Shown: positions 57,137-64,000 of the stretch, one piece after another | Layout of the letters: each line of letters begins with the position of its first letter | Numbering within the stretch: the stretch's first letter is position 1 | NCBI GenBank assembly: GCA_949710005.1 | Contig: OX453276.1 | Coordinates: 25,088,349 to 25,152,348 of the forward strand | DNA length: 64,000 nt | Source: Ricordea florida | Lineage: Eukaryota > Cnidaria > Anthozoa > Corallimorpharia > Ricordeidae | Reading direction: 5' to 3' | Notes under the pieces: generated by a model | The model's input: the letters and a program-made list of their open reading frames with translations, nothing else | Database searches by the model: none | What the model was told of the DNA's origin: nothing | Program-made: the position numbers and the translations under genes

Positions 57137-57551
57137 AAAAATTGAAATTGGAAGTGGAAGGGGTAGGTGCAAAGGCATACTCGAAAGAGATCGAAAACAT
57201 GTCGCAGAGAACAAACTCAACTTCCTCATAGATAAAATAAGGTGTCATACTGTTTTCAAGGGTCGCAAAAGGCATGAGACCTTCAGAAATTACTTGTATG
57301 ATCCTGAAAACAGCACCCGAGCATGCTCACATATGGCATTGAGATGGGAGTCTGTGTATTATGGAGCGCATGGTACAAACGATGCTATCGCTTCTGCAAA
57401 ACTTGTGGTTCAACATATTAAGTTGAGTAAACCAATGGTTGAATTCGAACCGGTGGCAGATGAAGAGGCGGTACTTGGTGATTCGGAATATGAAGACGAT
57501 TCAGACGAAGAATCATCAGATGAAGATGAATATGTTCTTGAGCGTAACTAG
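57111..57551 (+). CDS. Hypothetical protein with acidic tail (up to 146 aa), element 2 only
   Basis: An open frame overlaps the end of the previous gene. It has no ATG near its beginning; the first in-frame ATG is at about 57332 (MALRWESVYYG). The middle is basic and the C-terminus is very acidic (DSEYEDDSDEESSDEDE). No relative in element 1 and no recognised domain. The start may be a non-ATG codon, or the gene may be partly broken. Confidence 0.45.
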   Translation: MRASTLFGEKIEIGSGRGRCKGILERDRKHVAENKLNFLIDKIRCHTVFKGRKRHETFRNYLYDPENSTRACSHMALRWESVYYGAHGTNDAIASAKLVVQHIKLSKPMVEFEPVADEEAVLGDSEYEDDSDEESSDEDEYVLERN

Positions 57552-57584
57552 GTTTAAGAACTAAGGGGGTGGGATCTGACAGTT

Positions 57585-57617
57585 TCCTAGTATACCACTT
57601 ACTAGGAGACTTAAAGA
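57585..57617 (+). promoter_or_regulatory. Palindrome plus CTTAAAGA promoter module, copy 1
   Basis: TCCTAGTA (57585-57592) and TACTAGGA (57600-57607) form a perfect dyad with a 7-nt loop, followed by GACTTAAAGA; the ATG is at 57643. The same module occurs at 57853 and 58353. Confidence 0.75.
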
Positions 57618-57642
57618 TAGTGGTAGTTTACATCACAACAAC

Positions 57643-57834
57643 ATGAATTTACTATTTCGAACCAATGAAGAATTTGCCAAAGTGTTAATGTCCGCGGCCA
57701 CATTGTCAGCCATTGAAGTCCTGTCAATTGCAACTCTCACATACATAGTTGGATTTGAGGCAGTAGCAGCTTCTACCATAAGTTTGGCAACAGTTACAGC
57801 TGTGATAGGGTTTAATTTACTGACCAAATACTAA
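57643..57834 (+). CDS. Small two-span membrane protein (63 aa), element 2 only
   Basis: Almost entirely hydrophobic after a short N-terminus, with two likely membrane segments (LMSAATLSAIEVLSIATLTY and ISLATVTAVIGFNLL). No relative seen in element 1. Its own promoter module lies 36 nt upstream. Function unknown. Confidence 0.65.
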   Translation: MNLLFRTNEEFAKVLMSAATLSAIEVLSIATLTYIVGFEAVAASTISLATVTAVIGFNLLTKY

Positions 57835-57852
57835 TGCGGGAAATCTTTTACT

Positions 57853-57886
57853 CTCCTAGTATAACACTTACTAGGAGACTTAAAGG
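57853..57886 (+). promoter_or_regulatory. Palindrome plus CTTAAAGG promoter module, copy 2
   Basis: CTCCTAGTA (57853-57861) and TACTAGGAG (57869-57877) form a perfect dyad, followed by ACTTAAAGG; the ATG is at 57909. Confidence 0.75.
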
Positions 57887-57908
57887 TAACAATGGATTAA
57901 CTCACAAC

Positions 57909-58337
57909 ATGTCTGAACAAGAAGTGCAAACTAAAGAGTCTGGTGTTGAAAGAAATAATAAGAAAATCACACATGGTGTTATCGAGAAGCAGGATAATGG
58001 GGATATACACCTATACTTGTTATCGAAAGATAATGTGGAAGTAAAGACTTGTAATTGCACTAATCTAGCAAACGCATTAACCAATGTAGTTGTAAAGATG
58101 AGAAAAGATAGTAGGGTGAAGGTTACTCATTTTGTTGTACATGATGATGGTGGTATATACTTTCGCTTGGAATTGGGTGAGGATGAAGTAGAGTATGTGT
58201 TATTTAGAGATGGGAAGGAAGTGTTTTCAAGTATGGATAGTAATGGAGTGAGACACACAGCGCTAAAGACTAATCTAGTGAAAATATTAATAACTGCAGC
58301 TGCAGTTACAGTCACAGCCTGGTTACTAATCTTTTAG
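57909..58337 (+). CDS. Tail-anchored protein (142 aa), element 2 only
   Basis: Start at ATG 57909 (MSEQEVQTKE) is chosen because the promoter module lies just before it; a longer frame from 57834 would translate the module. The soluble part has a NCTNLANALTNVVVKM segment and many beta-like charged stretches; the C-terminus is one membrane segment (ILITAAAVTVTAWLLIF). No relative in element 1, no recognised domain. Confidence 0.7.
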   Translation: MSEQEVQTKESGVERNNKKITHGVIEKQDNGDIHLYLLSKDNVEVKTCNCTNLANALTNVVVKMRKDSRVKVTHFVVHDDGGIYFRLELGEDEVEYVLFRDGKEVFSSMDSNGVRHTALKTNLVKILITAAAVTVTAWLLIF

Positions 58338-58352
58338 TATAAATGTTTAGTT

Positions 58353-58385
58353 TCCTAGTATACAACTTACTAGGAGACTTAAAGC
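58353..58385 (+). promoter_or_regulatory. Palindrome plus CTTAAAGC promoter module, copy 3
   Basis: TCCTAGTA (58353-58360) and TACTAGGA (58368-58375), then GACTTAAAGC; the ATG is at 58408. Confidence 0.75.
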
Positions 58386-58407
58386 TTAGAGTAGATTAAC
58401 TCACAAC

Positions 58408-58812
58408 ATGTCTGAAGAAACAAGTCAGGTTGAGCAAATCACTAGAGAACCTTCTGTCAAAACCAAGGTCAAAGACCCCAAGCGAGTTCAGGCTGGTAAA
58501 ACGTTATCTGAAAAGAACAAGAGGGCCAGAGAGGCTTTGAAACGTGAAGAGGAAAGGGAGAAGAAAAAGAGTGAAAAGGAAGATGATAAGGGTAGTTCTG
58601 GTGGTGTAAGAGGCTATGTGTCGTCCCAAACTATTATTCTGGCCATAGGTGCAATTGGCCTCGCCGTCTATGGACTATGGAACAACTATCGAGACAGGAT
58701 ACCTGACTTACATTTTCCACCCGTTACATTGAAATCGAAACCATCAAAGCCCAAAGTCACAGAAAGTCAGCCCGCCACAGAGGAAACCGATTTAAAAGAT
58801 GATCTGTTGTGA
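58408..58812 (+). CDS. Small basic membrane protein (134 aa), element 2
   Basis: Counterpart of the 136-residue protein of element 1: MSEE start, VEQIT, KDPKRVQAGKTLSEKNKRA, a Lys/Glu-rich stretch and one membrane segment (IILAIGAIGLAVYGLW, about 70-88). Function unknown. Confidence 0.75.
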   Translation: MSEETSQVEQITREPSVKTKVKDPKRVQAGKTLSEKNKRAREALKREEEREKKKSEKEDDKGSSGGVRGYVSSQTIILAIGAIGLAVYGLWNNYRDRIPDLHFPPVTLKSKPSKPKVTESQPATEETDLKDDLL

Positions 58813-58818
58813 TTCAAA

Positions 58819-59050
58819 ATGGCTGAGAATAAGCTCGTAAAGACAGTTACGAGTTACAGTTTCTGGAGTGCTCATTGGATTGTCAGCTGGGATGGGCTGG
58901 GTTGGCAAAAAGGTTCTCAGGGAAACATTCATCGGTGACCCATCGACTAATTTCCCAATGAATTATCTCAAATGGGTGTTTGTGCTGACTATAGCCATGT
59001 ATGTCAAAACCTATTTAGAGGATCAGAAGATACTACCCACAAGTGCCTAA
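58819..59050 (+). pseudogene. Frameshifted small membrane protein, element 2
   Basis: The ATG at 58819 opens MAENKLVKTVT, matching the start of the 72-residue protein of element 1, but the rest of the match (GVLIGLSAGMGWVGKKV to YLEDQKILP) is in another frame. The switch lies at a near-duplication of AGTTACG (about 58854-58866) that adds seven bases. The copy is broken unless the shift is a sequencing error or is bypassed. Confidence 0.65.
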
Positions 59051-59052
59051 AC

Positions 59053-59439
59053 ATGACTGGAGAGAATAACAAGTCTTTGAAAATATATAATGAGATTGAA
59101 GTTTTTGATAAGCTTGCCAAATATGAGTACCTGTATGCGTTAACAGGACATATTCAAAGTGCAGTGGTTAATACATTTAGGAACAATAGAGAACTTAAGA
59201 CTGATGATGTTCCAGATACTGTTGAAGGTTTATTCAGGTGGTATTACACGGGAGACAATCGATACTATAACCATTATGGCGAGCCTGAATTGGAAGATTT
59301 CGTTTCTAAATACAGAGATATTGCTATAAAATGTAGAAGAGCCCAACAACAACGAGGCCCACACCCATTGGTGACATTTATGTTTGGGGTGTTGACACCG
59401 ATCGCATTATACACAGGCTCGAAATTGTTTAAGAAGTAG
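59053..59439 (+). CDS. Tail-anchored protein (128 aa), element 2 only
   Basis: ATG 59053 follows the previous stop by three bases. Charged soluble part (ALTGHIQSAVVNTF, GLFRWYYTGDNRYYNHYG), then a C-terminal membrane segment (VTFMFGVLTPIALYTGSKLF). No relative in element 1 and no recognised domain. Confidence 0.65.
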   Translation: MTGENNKSLKIYNEIEVFDKLAKYEYLYALTGHIQSAVVNTFRNNRELKTDDVPDTVEGLFRWYYTGDNRYYNHYGEPELEDFVSKYRDIAIKCRRAQQQRGPHPLVTFMFGVLTPIALYTGSKLFKK

Positions 59440-59456
59440 GACAACCAATTGCTTAA

Positions 59457-59861
59457 ATGGCGACTATAGCAATCATGCTTGGAGGGGCAGTCCTCAATGC
59501 AACAGCCTTCATTGGTGGAAACTATTTAGCAAAGGTCATTAGCGGCTCGTCTTCGTCCGATCTCCAACTTGAAAGGGAGAGGCATGACAAAGCCATGGAG
59601 AAGTACCAGAAAGACTATGCTGCTTATCAAGAGACACGAATGGCTTATATTGACTTTGAAAATCGTAGGAAGGGTGATGAGAATCAAGCCTCTGAGAACA
59701 TATCAAAGACGGATGAAGCGCTGAGATTGTACAATCAAATGGGCAATCCCCCTAAATTCTCTGACTATTACCGCCCCAATTCAGATCAAAAAACTGGTGA
59801 AATGGTTTATGTTTCTGGTGGGATTTTAGCCTTGGGATACATTGCCAGCAAGTGGATATAA
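59457..59861 (+). CDS. Small membrane protein (134 aa), element 2
   Basis: Counterpart of the 130-residue protein of element 1: IAIMLGGAVLNATAFIGGN, RHDKAMEKYQKDYA, FSDYYRP and DQKTGEMVYV, with a C-terminal hydrophobic segment. Its TAA shares a base with the next ATG (TAATG). Confidence 0.78.
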   Translation: MATIAIMLGGAVLNATAFIGGNYLAKVISGSSSSDLQLERERHDKAMEKYQKDYAAYQETRMAYIDFENRRKGDENQASENISKTDEALRLYNQMGNPPKFSDYYRPNSDQKTGEMVYVSGGILALGYIASKWI

Positions 59862-60109
59862 TGAGTGACATAGTAACAACCCATGAATATGTTCGTTTGA
59901 TAGGATTCAGAGCTGAGCAATTGCAGATGGGCAGTAAACCAGTGATAGACTGGCCATTTGATTTCAATCCTATAGCCATTGCCAAAAGTGAACTCAAACA
60001 GCGTGTCTTACCACTCAACATAATCAGGAAAATACCAGACTGTAATTCAAAGACTGGTTTCCGCGATGAAGTATGGAACCCAAACGACATGCATATACGA
60101 GACTTTTGA
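59861..60109 (+). CDS. RPB6/omega-type RNA polymerase subunit-like protein (82 aa), element 2
   Basis: The whole protein aligns with the conserved C-terminal domain of RPB6 (small RNA polymerase II subunit; bacterial omega; also found in large DNA viruses). Seen: TTHEYVRLIGFRAEQLQMGS (T..E..R..G.RA.Q), KPVIDW, FNPIAIAKSELKQRVLP (IA..EL....lP), NIIRKIPD and a final acidic turn. No membrane segment. It overlaps the previous stop (TAATG) and is followed by the coiled-coil membrane protein gene. In element 1 the same slot holds an unrelated minus-strand gene. In RPB6 this domain stabilises the polymerase clamp and binds partners; here it might redirect host polymerase II to element promoters. Function is inference; family call is strong. 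Confidence 0.82.
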   Translation: MSDIVTTHEYVRLIGFRAEQLQMGSKPVIDWPFDFNPIAIAKSELKQRVLPLNIIRKIPDCNSKTGFRDEVWNPNDMHIRDF

Positions 60110-60145
60110 AATCAATTTAGAAAGCTGCCATATTCAACTTCAAAT

Positions 60146-61087
60146 ATGGCAACTGCTTATGATCCCGATTTGGATCCGACTACACTAAATGAGTCAGGTG
60201 ATGGTGATGATGGGGATGATACGCTTTACTTGAGCCCAATCACAAAGACATCCACCACTCGTCCAATTGACCCTGATTATGAAGAGGAAGAAACCTCGTT
60301 CGGTGGTGTTGATGAAACTCGGCCCTTATTGATAGAAGAGATGGAAATAGAACAAGATGAAGCCTGGGCCAAGATTAGATCAAGATTCCCCAAAGTTGAT
60401 ACGTCCAAGATTACAGCCGGGCTGAATAAATTCAAACAAGTAGTCGTCAAATTGATTAGAAAAGGATCAAAACCTTACGTGTTGTTCAAAGGTAATGATG
60501 AATTGAATGATGGGTTGCCGGCCACCATCAAAAATAGTCTAGGCCCAAAAGCAGAAGAGGTTGTGGAAACTAATGATGGTGTGATCACTGAGAAAAAGGG
60601 ATTGCTCACCAAAATGAAGGAGACGCTAAGATTCCAAATAGATAAGCCGCTGAAGACCCCAGAAGAAGAAAATAACATAGAGGCCCTGGCGAGTGAAATC
60701 GGTGAGCGTGAGAAGGAGATAGCCAATCTGGAAGGTGAGAATGAGAGAATCCAGGAACGAATGTCATTGCGGGATCGGGTGAAGGCCATTTTCAAGAAAT
60801 ACGGATTCACAGTCTTTGCTGTCATGAGTGCCGTTGGAGTGGTCATTGGTGTCATAGTCTCCAACCTCTCCAAAGGGCTATCGAAATTGGGCAAGGGCGT
60901 TGGTGATGGGCTAAAAACTCTTGGGAAGAAACTTGGTGAATTGCTGCCTGGGATGGTGGGCGCTATTGTAAGCTTTCTGTTCAAGACTGCTGGAGAGGTC
61001 GTCTCATTCCTGGGTAAACATGCTTGGCTGTTAATAATGGCAGTTGTGCTTTACTTCATAGAAGAGTTAAAAAGGAAACGTAAATGA
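60146..61087 (+). CDS. Acidic plus coiled-coil membrane-active-like protein (313 aa), element 2
   Basis: Fusion of two parts that are separate in element 1: an acidic N-terminus (about 1-70) like the 64-residue protein, then the N-terminal domain, a shortened coiled coil (about 165-210) and the conserved C-terminal third (FTVFAVMSAVGVVIG, KGLSKLGKGVGDGLKTLGKK, LPGMVGAIVSFLFKTAGEVV, WLLIMAVVLYFIEEL). Ends overlapping the next start (ATGA at 61084-61087). Confidence 0.78.
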   Translation: MATAYDPDLDPTTLNESGDGDDGDDTLYLSPITKTSTTRPIDPDYEEEETSFGGVDETRPLLIEEMEIEQDEAWAKIRSRFPKVDTSKITAGLNKFKQVVVKLIRKGSKPYVLFKGNDELNDGLPATIKNSLGPKAEEVVETNDGVITEKKGLLTKMKETLRFQIDKPLKTPEEENNIEALASEIGEREKEIANLEGENERIQERMSLRDRVKAIFKKYGFTVFAVMSAVGVVIGVIVSNLSKGLSKLGKGVGDGLKTLGKKLGELLPGMVGAIVSFLFKTAGEVVSFLGKHAWLLIMAVVLYFIEELKRKRK

Positions 61088-61272
61088 ATCAAATGAAAAG
61101 CTATTGCGTCAAAGAGAAAAAGCTGACTGGTTGTGTGCCTGGTAGTGAAACCTTTGCCAAAACAGCCAAAGGAAGGCCGATGATGAAGTGTAAATGTTCC
61201 AGCTGTGGCATCATCAAAACTCGATTCCTCTCAGAGGCTGACTATAGAAATTTAAAGATGACGAAGAAGTAA
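61084..61272 (+). CDS. Small zinc-ribbon-like protein (62 aa), element 2 only
   Basis: SYCVKEKK near the start and KGRPMMKCKCSSCGIIKTRF in the second half look like the two halves of a small zinc ribbon of the DUF5679 type found in viral genomes (recollection), but the first half has only one cysteine of the expected pair. Start overlaps the previous stop. No counterpart seen in element 1. Confidence 0.6.
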   Translation: MNQMKSYCVKEKKLTGCVPGSETFAKTAKGRPMMKCKCSSCGIIKTRFLSEADYRNLKMTKK

Positions 61273-61281
61273 TCAAACAAC

Positions 61282-61911
61282 ATGTTGAGCATTACTATGT
61301 ACGAGTCTGAAGCCAGAGTGTATTTGGATCCCCCACTGGAAGAAGTTCGGGAGATCCAACTCCTCGACTGTATTGTACCCAAACGATTGGTCAACTTCAA
61401 GGATCGACAGGGCTTTATCAAGGAGGATCGACCCATCATAATAATCCCACCCGGTACATACTCTCTACGTGCCATACACGCAATCCTTCTGAACGATACG
61501 GATAACGCCAAGCTGTCTATCGTTGAGACTGACACCGTTGATTACCTGTACTCCAACAAGACGTTCAACATTAAACTCACAAGAGGGATACAAGTTGCTC
61601 TTGGGGTGCCTGAAACCGTAACCCCTGGAAAGTTGTACCCCATAAACATACAGATTAAGGAGCCACTGAGACTTATGTGTAGTATAGTGGACAATAAGTC
61701 GTCATATGCGAATGAGACTCAATATGGAGAACTCGTGAAACTCTCGCCTTCCCACCTCCTTGCCAACATACCATCACAGGATTATCCAACCATTCCAGTC
61801 CAAAAACACGAGAGTCTCCTAACCCACTTCGATTTAAGCATCCTCGACATTGGATGGAAGAAACTTGATCTGAAGGGTTCTCCCATCACATTCAGTTTAC
61901 GATTCAGATAA
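61282..61911 (+). CDS. Probable penton (minor capsid) protein (209 aa), element 2
   Basis: Counterpart of the 211-residue protein of element 1: MLSITMYESEARVYLDPPLE, VETDTVDYLYSNKTFNIKLT, SIVDNKSSYAN and SPITFSLRFR. Here it precedes the Gly-rich membrane protein and the large tail-anchored protein, while in element 1 it follows them. Confidence 0.7.
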   Translation: MLSITMYESEARVYLDPPLEEVREIQLLDCIVPKRLVNFKDRQGFIKEDRPIIIIPPGTYSLRAIHAILLNDTDNAKLSIVETDTVDYLYSNKTFNIKLTRGIQVALGVPETVTPGKLYPINIQIKEPLRLMCSIVDNKSSYANETQYGELVKLSPSHLLANIPSQDYPTIPVQKHESLLTHFDLSILDIGWKKLDLKGSPITFSLRFR

Positions 61912-61914
61912 CAT

Positions 61915-61922
61915 CTTAAAAG
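61915..61922 (+). promoter_or_regulatory. CTTAAAAG box
   Basis: 20 nt before the ATG at 61943; part of the YTAAARR series. Confidence 0.45.
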
Positions 61923-61942
61923 TAAGTGATCCTCAGTCCAAA

Positions 61943-62542
61943 ATGGAAGCATATAAGGCGATTTACCCCAACTTGGAAGCCACTGCACCTCCTCCCGATG
62001 GTCCGTCGTTCAGACTTCAACAATGTTGCGATGCTTTGAACAAGCTAAAGTCTGAATTAAACCACTACGAGACAGTACTCAAAAAATACAACCGATCCAA
62101 GGGCACACTCATGAATGTAAGCTCGACCTGTGGTATAATGTCTTGCATTTTGGCGGCTGGTGGATTGGGCACATCGCTTAGTGGTGTCGGAATCGTCGCA
62201 TCTGTACCATTGGGTGTGGTAAGTGGTGTGTTTGTGTGCGCATCCATAGCATGTCAACAAATATCCAAGAGACTGTCTCAGAAAGCTGTGAAACACCAAA
62301 ACACCATCACGCTGGCCAGATCCAAGATAAACACCATTGAAGACCTGGTTTCCAAAGCCCTTCGTGACAATACGATCTCTGACTCAGAATTCTCGTTGAT
62401 CATGGACGAACTCAAGAAATTCGAAAAGCTCAAGGCTGAGATACGGGCTAAGGCTCAAAAAAATGTGAGTGGGGAGGACCCATTGGTGTTGAGGCAGAGA
62501 GTTCGCGAAGAAATCCTCAAAGAACTAAAAGGAGGACCATAA
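61943..62542 (+). CDS. Gly-rich membrane protein (199 aa), element 2
   Basis: Counterpart of the 199-residue protein of element 1 with the same length: HYETVLKKYNRSKG, CILAAGGLGTSLSGVGIV, VVSGVFVCASIACQ, LVSKALRDNTISDSEFS. Function unknown. Confidence 0.75.
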   Translation: MEAYKAIYPNLEATAPPPDGPSFRLQQCCDALNKLKSELNHYETVLKKYNRSKGTLMNVSSTCGIMSCILAAGGLGTSLSGVGIVASVPLGVVSGVFVCASIACQQISKRLSQKAVKHQNTITLARSKINTIEDLVSKALRDNTISDSEFSLIMDELKKFEKLKAEIRAKAQKNVSGEDPLVLRQRVREEILKELKGGP

Positions 62543-62571
62543 CCATAATCTATGAGCAGAACAAATACTAG

Positions 62572-62579
62572 CTTAAAAG
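62572..62579 (+). promoter_or_regulatory. CTTAAAAG box
   Basis: 33 nt before the ATG at 62613; the box is followed by CTTCTACCC...GGATAGAAG, a short inverted repeat. Confidence 0.4.
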
Positions 62580-62612
62580 TTTGAACCCTTCTACCCAAAT
62601 TCTGGATAGAAG

Positions 62613-64000
62613 ATGGGCTTACTCGATGACTTCAAAAACAAGTATCCAAAGGCTGACCTTGACCAATTCAGATTTGTGAACGATCAATATGGGGGTTACA
62701 TGATTTGGAAACATTACGGATTGACAATCATGTCTTATGATGATCCCACTGGCAAGACATGGACTGATGGGATGCGACCAAATTTGAAATCACGACTCTG
62801 GATTGATCTTGGACTGGCCGATGATGACACAATGAACTCATTCCCAACGAGCCTAAACGTGACCAAAAGATACTACCCGATACCAGCCATTGATTTTGAC
62901 GAACCCACAAGTAACACCACAAACATGCTGACCTCGCTGGACATATACGTGTCCAATACGAAGAAATTCACCGCCAAGATGCGTAATGTTTTCACCTCCC
63001 AAGTTGTAACCTTCAAGTTTGGTAAACAAAGTCGAAAGTGGTTGAACGCCCCCGACATGAACTACTGGCCACAACAGCTGAACTTTGCAGTGTGGTGTGC
63101 GACCTCTGGTTGTGGGATTAGCCCCTTTGAAAGCCTCAACTACCCAAAAGTCGTGAGTAGTTTCATCAAGTTTCATGTGTATTTCACCATAAGACGTATT
63201 TTGTATGAACTGAATCTTCCACTCCCTGATGAGCAGCCCTTTGTAATCAACAACAACCCTTACAGCAAGGTCGCTTATCAACGATTATGCGCTGAATTTG
63301 GCATCTCAAACAACTCTGATTTCAGATGGAAAGGTGGACGAAACGGAGGTTTGGGTGACATATTCATCGATTATGGGGCTGGATACCATGGAGTGGGTGG
63401 AGGATACCAAAACGTCCATATGGTAAGGAATTACGACGAAGAGGCTGATCAATGGCCTGGTGAAGGTGGTAAATTTGCCGATGATGGTGGTAAGAAGGAA
63501 AAGGGTGACCTCATCTCATTCATCCGTAATGATGACTTTGCCGATTACAAGTATGCTTGGTTCATACCAACGAGTGGCTATGGACTCACTAAAGCTGGAC
63601 TTGGCAGATTGAATCGGTCTGCTGAAGCCTTTGTTTACTGCGTGTTGGGGGCTCAAGTCAACACTAGAAACTCGATTGTGGGCACTGGTGGTGGAGCGAT
63701 TGAGACTCAACAAGAATTCTTGGCCCTGTTTGAGAGTAGTGTGATCGAGAACGACATTTCGAGTTCAATCCAAAGGTACCAACTGGCGACTCAAGAGGCT
63801 AAATTACGGCTTGATTTGGCCATTGCTCCTGGTGTGTGGTTGATGCCCAGTAACATGATCATAAACACGGAGAGTGTGATCGGGTATAACAACAACCTCA
63901 TGAAGGCCACTGATGAGATGAAATTTGGTGTCAACACAAACATAAACCTGGAGACTAAGACTGTGGGAATCAGCCATAATCTGGGATCCTCAAAAGTCAA
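62613..64000 (+). CDS. Conserved tail-anchored protein, element 2, cut by window end
   Basis: Open to the window edge (462 codons seen). Counterpart of the 507-residue protein of element 1: WPQQLNFAVWCATSGCGIS, SNNSDFRWKGGRN, GLTKAGLGRLNRSAEAFVYC, LRLDLAIAPGVWLMPSN. A CTTAAAAG box lies 33 nt before the ATG. The C-terminal membrane segment seen in element 1 would be beyond 64000. Confidence 0.8.
   Translation, partial: MGLLDDFKNKYPKADLDQFRFVNDQYGGYMIWKHYGLTIMSYDDPTGKTWTDGMRPNLKSRLWIDLGLADDDTMNSFPTSLNVTKRYYPIPAIDFDEPTSNTTNMLTSLDIYVSNTKKFTAKMRNVFTSQVVTFKFGKQSRKWLNAPDMNYWPQQLNFAVWCATSGCGISPFESLNYPKVVSSFIKFHVYFTIRRILYELNLPLPDEQPFVINNNPYSKVAYQRLCAEFGISNNSDFRWKGGRNGGLGDIFIDYGAGYHGVGGGYQNVHMVRNYDEEADQWPGEGGKFADDGGKKEKGDLISFIRNDDFADYKYAWFIPTSGYGLTKAGLGRLNRSAEAFVYCVLGAQVNTRNSIVGTGGGAIETQQEFLALFESSVIENDISSSIQRYQLATQEAKLRLDLAIAPGVWLMPSNMIINTESVIGYNNNLMKATDEMKFGVNTNINLETKTVGISHNLGSSKV

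Larger units (their letters stand above)
48790..64000 (+). mobile_element. Element 2: second Polinton/Maverick-like element, right end outside the window
   Basis: Same core genes and same orientation as element 1: polymerase (+), integrase (-), probable capsid, ATPase, small membrane proteins, probable penton, large tail-anchored protein. The left edge is not resolved because the partner inverted repeat is beyond 64000; a 50-bp tandem repeat at 48800-48891 probably lies in or near the left repeat. Base composition is clearly less AT-rich than element 1, and proteins differ throughout. Additional genes compared with element 1 include an RPB6-like subunit. One small gene is frameshifted. Confidence 0.9.

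Noticed and set aside
60475-60984. 169-codon minus-strand frame in element 2
   Set aside because: Antisense shadow of the conserved membrane-protein gene; a similar shadow occurs in element 1 at 38873-39184 for the same reason.
62853-63281. 142-codon minus-strand frame near the window end
   Set aside because: Antisense shadow of the large tail-anchored protein, whose plus-strand frame is open and conserved.

Overview
The window looks like nuclear DNA of an animal, most likely a cnidarian such as a coral (inference from the host exons, the repeat families and the mobile elements; not proven here). It holds little host coding sequence. Three exons of a TMTC-like gene lie on the minus strand (exon 1 at 44571-45068, exon 2 at 27363-27436, exon 3 at 25996-26157). 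There is also a RecQ-like helicase exon that looks broken (45669-46150) and degraded THAP-type and zinc-knuckle exon remnants near 15.7-17 kb. The rest is mobile DNA and unannotated AT-rich sequence.

Region by region: 1-2 kb has a broken minus-strand Ty3-type retrotransposon whose gag is interrupted by a 143-bp hAT-like MITE, next to a LINE scrap. From 4765 to 11999 lies a decayed Ty3-type element with 137-bp LTRs and a 5-bp target duplication; its 3' LTR was later split by a LINE (9318-11592) and a 332-bp MITE (11606-11937). A minisatellite of about 50-bp units sits at 13.9-14.3 kb. From 18829 to 23617 is an intact Ty3-type element with identical LTRs and one 1383-codon gag-pol frame. At 24.4-25.6 kb are a foldback element and a Crypton-like tyrosine recombinase remnant.

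The main interest is two related but strongly diverged Polinton/Maverick-like (virus-like) elements. Element 1 (27897-43861, 15,965 bp) is complete. It has 435-bp terminal inverted repeats that appear identical, a 5-6 bp target duplication, and intact genes for a protein-primed-type family B DNA polymerase, a retroviral-type integrase, a probable major capsid protein, a packaging ATPase, a probable penton protein and about ten small proteins. It is visibly AT-rich and sits in intron 1 of the TMTC-like gene. Element 2 (from about 48.8 kb to beyond the window end) has the same core gene set at a higher GC content, with several gene gains and moves and one frameshifted small gene. Element 2 also carries an 82-residue protein that reads as an RPB6/omega-type RNA polymerase subunit, which I do not know from any Polinton.

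How the genes may work together: polymerase and integrase lie tail to tail at the left; capsid, ATPase and many short membrane proteins follow in one direction, like a virion module. A box of the form YTAAAGA lies about 16-33 nt before most plus-strand start codons in both elements. In element 2 three of these boxes are each preceded by a conserved 8-9 bp palindrome. A different AT-rich box precedes two minus-strand genes of element 1. Together with the RPB6-like gene this suggests an element-specific transcription programme. No adenain-type protease was recognised in either element.
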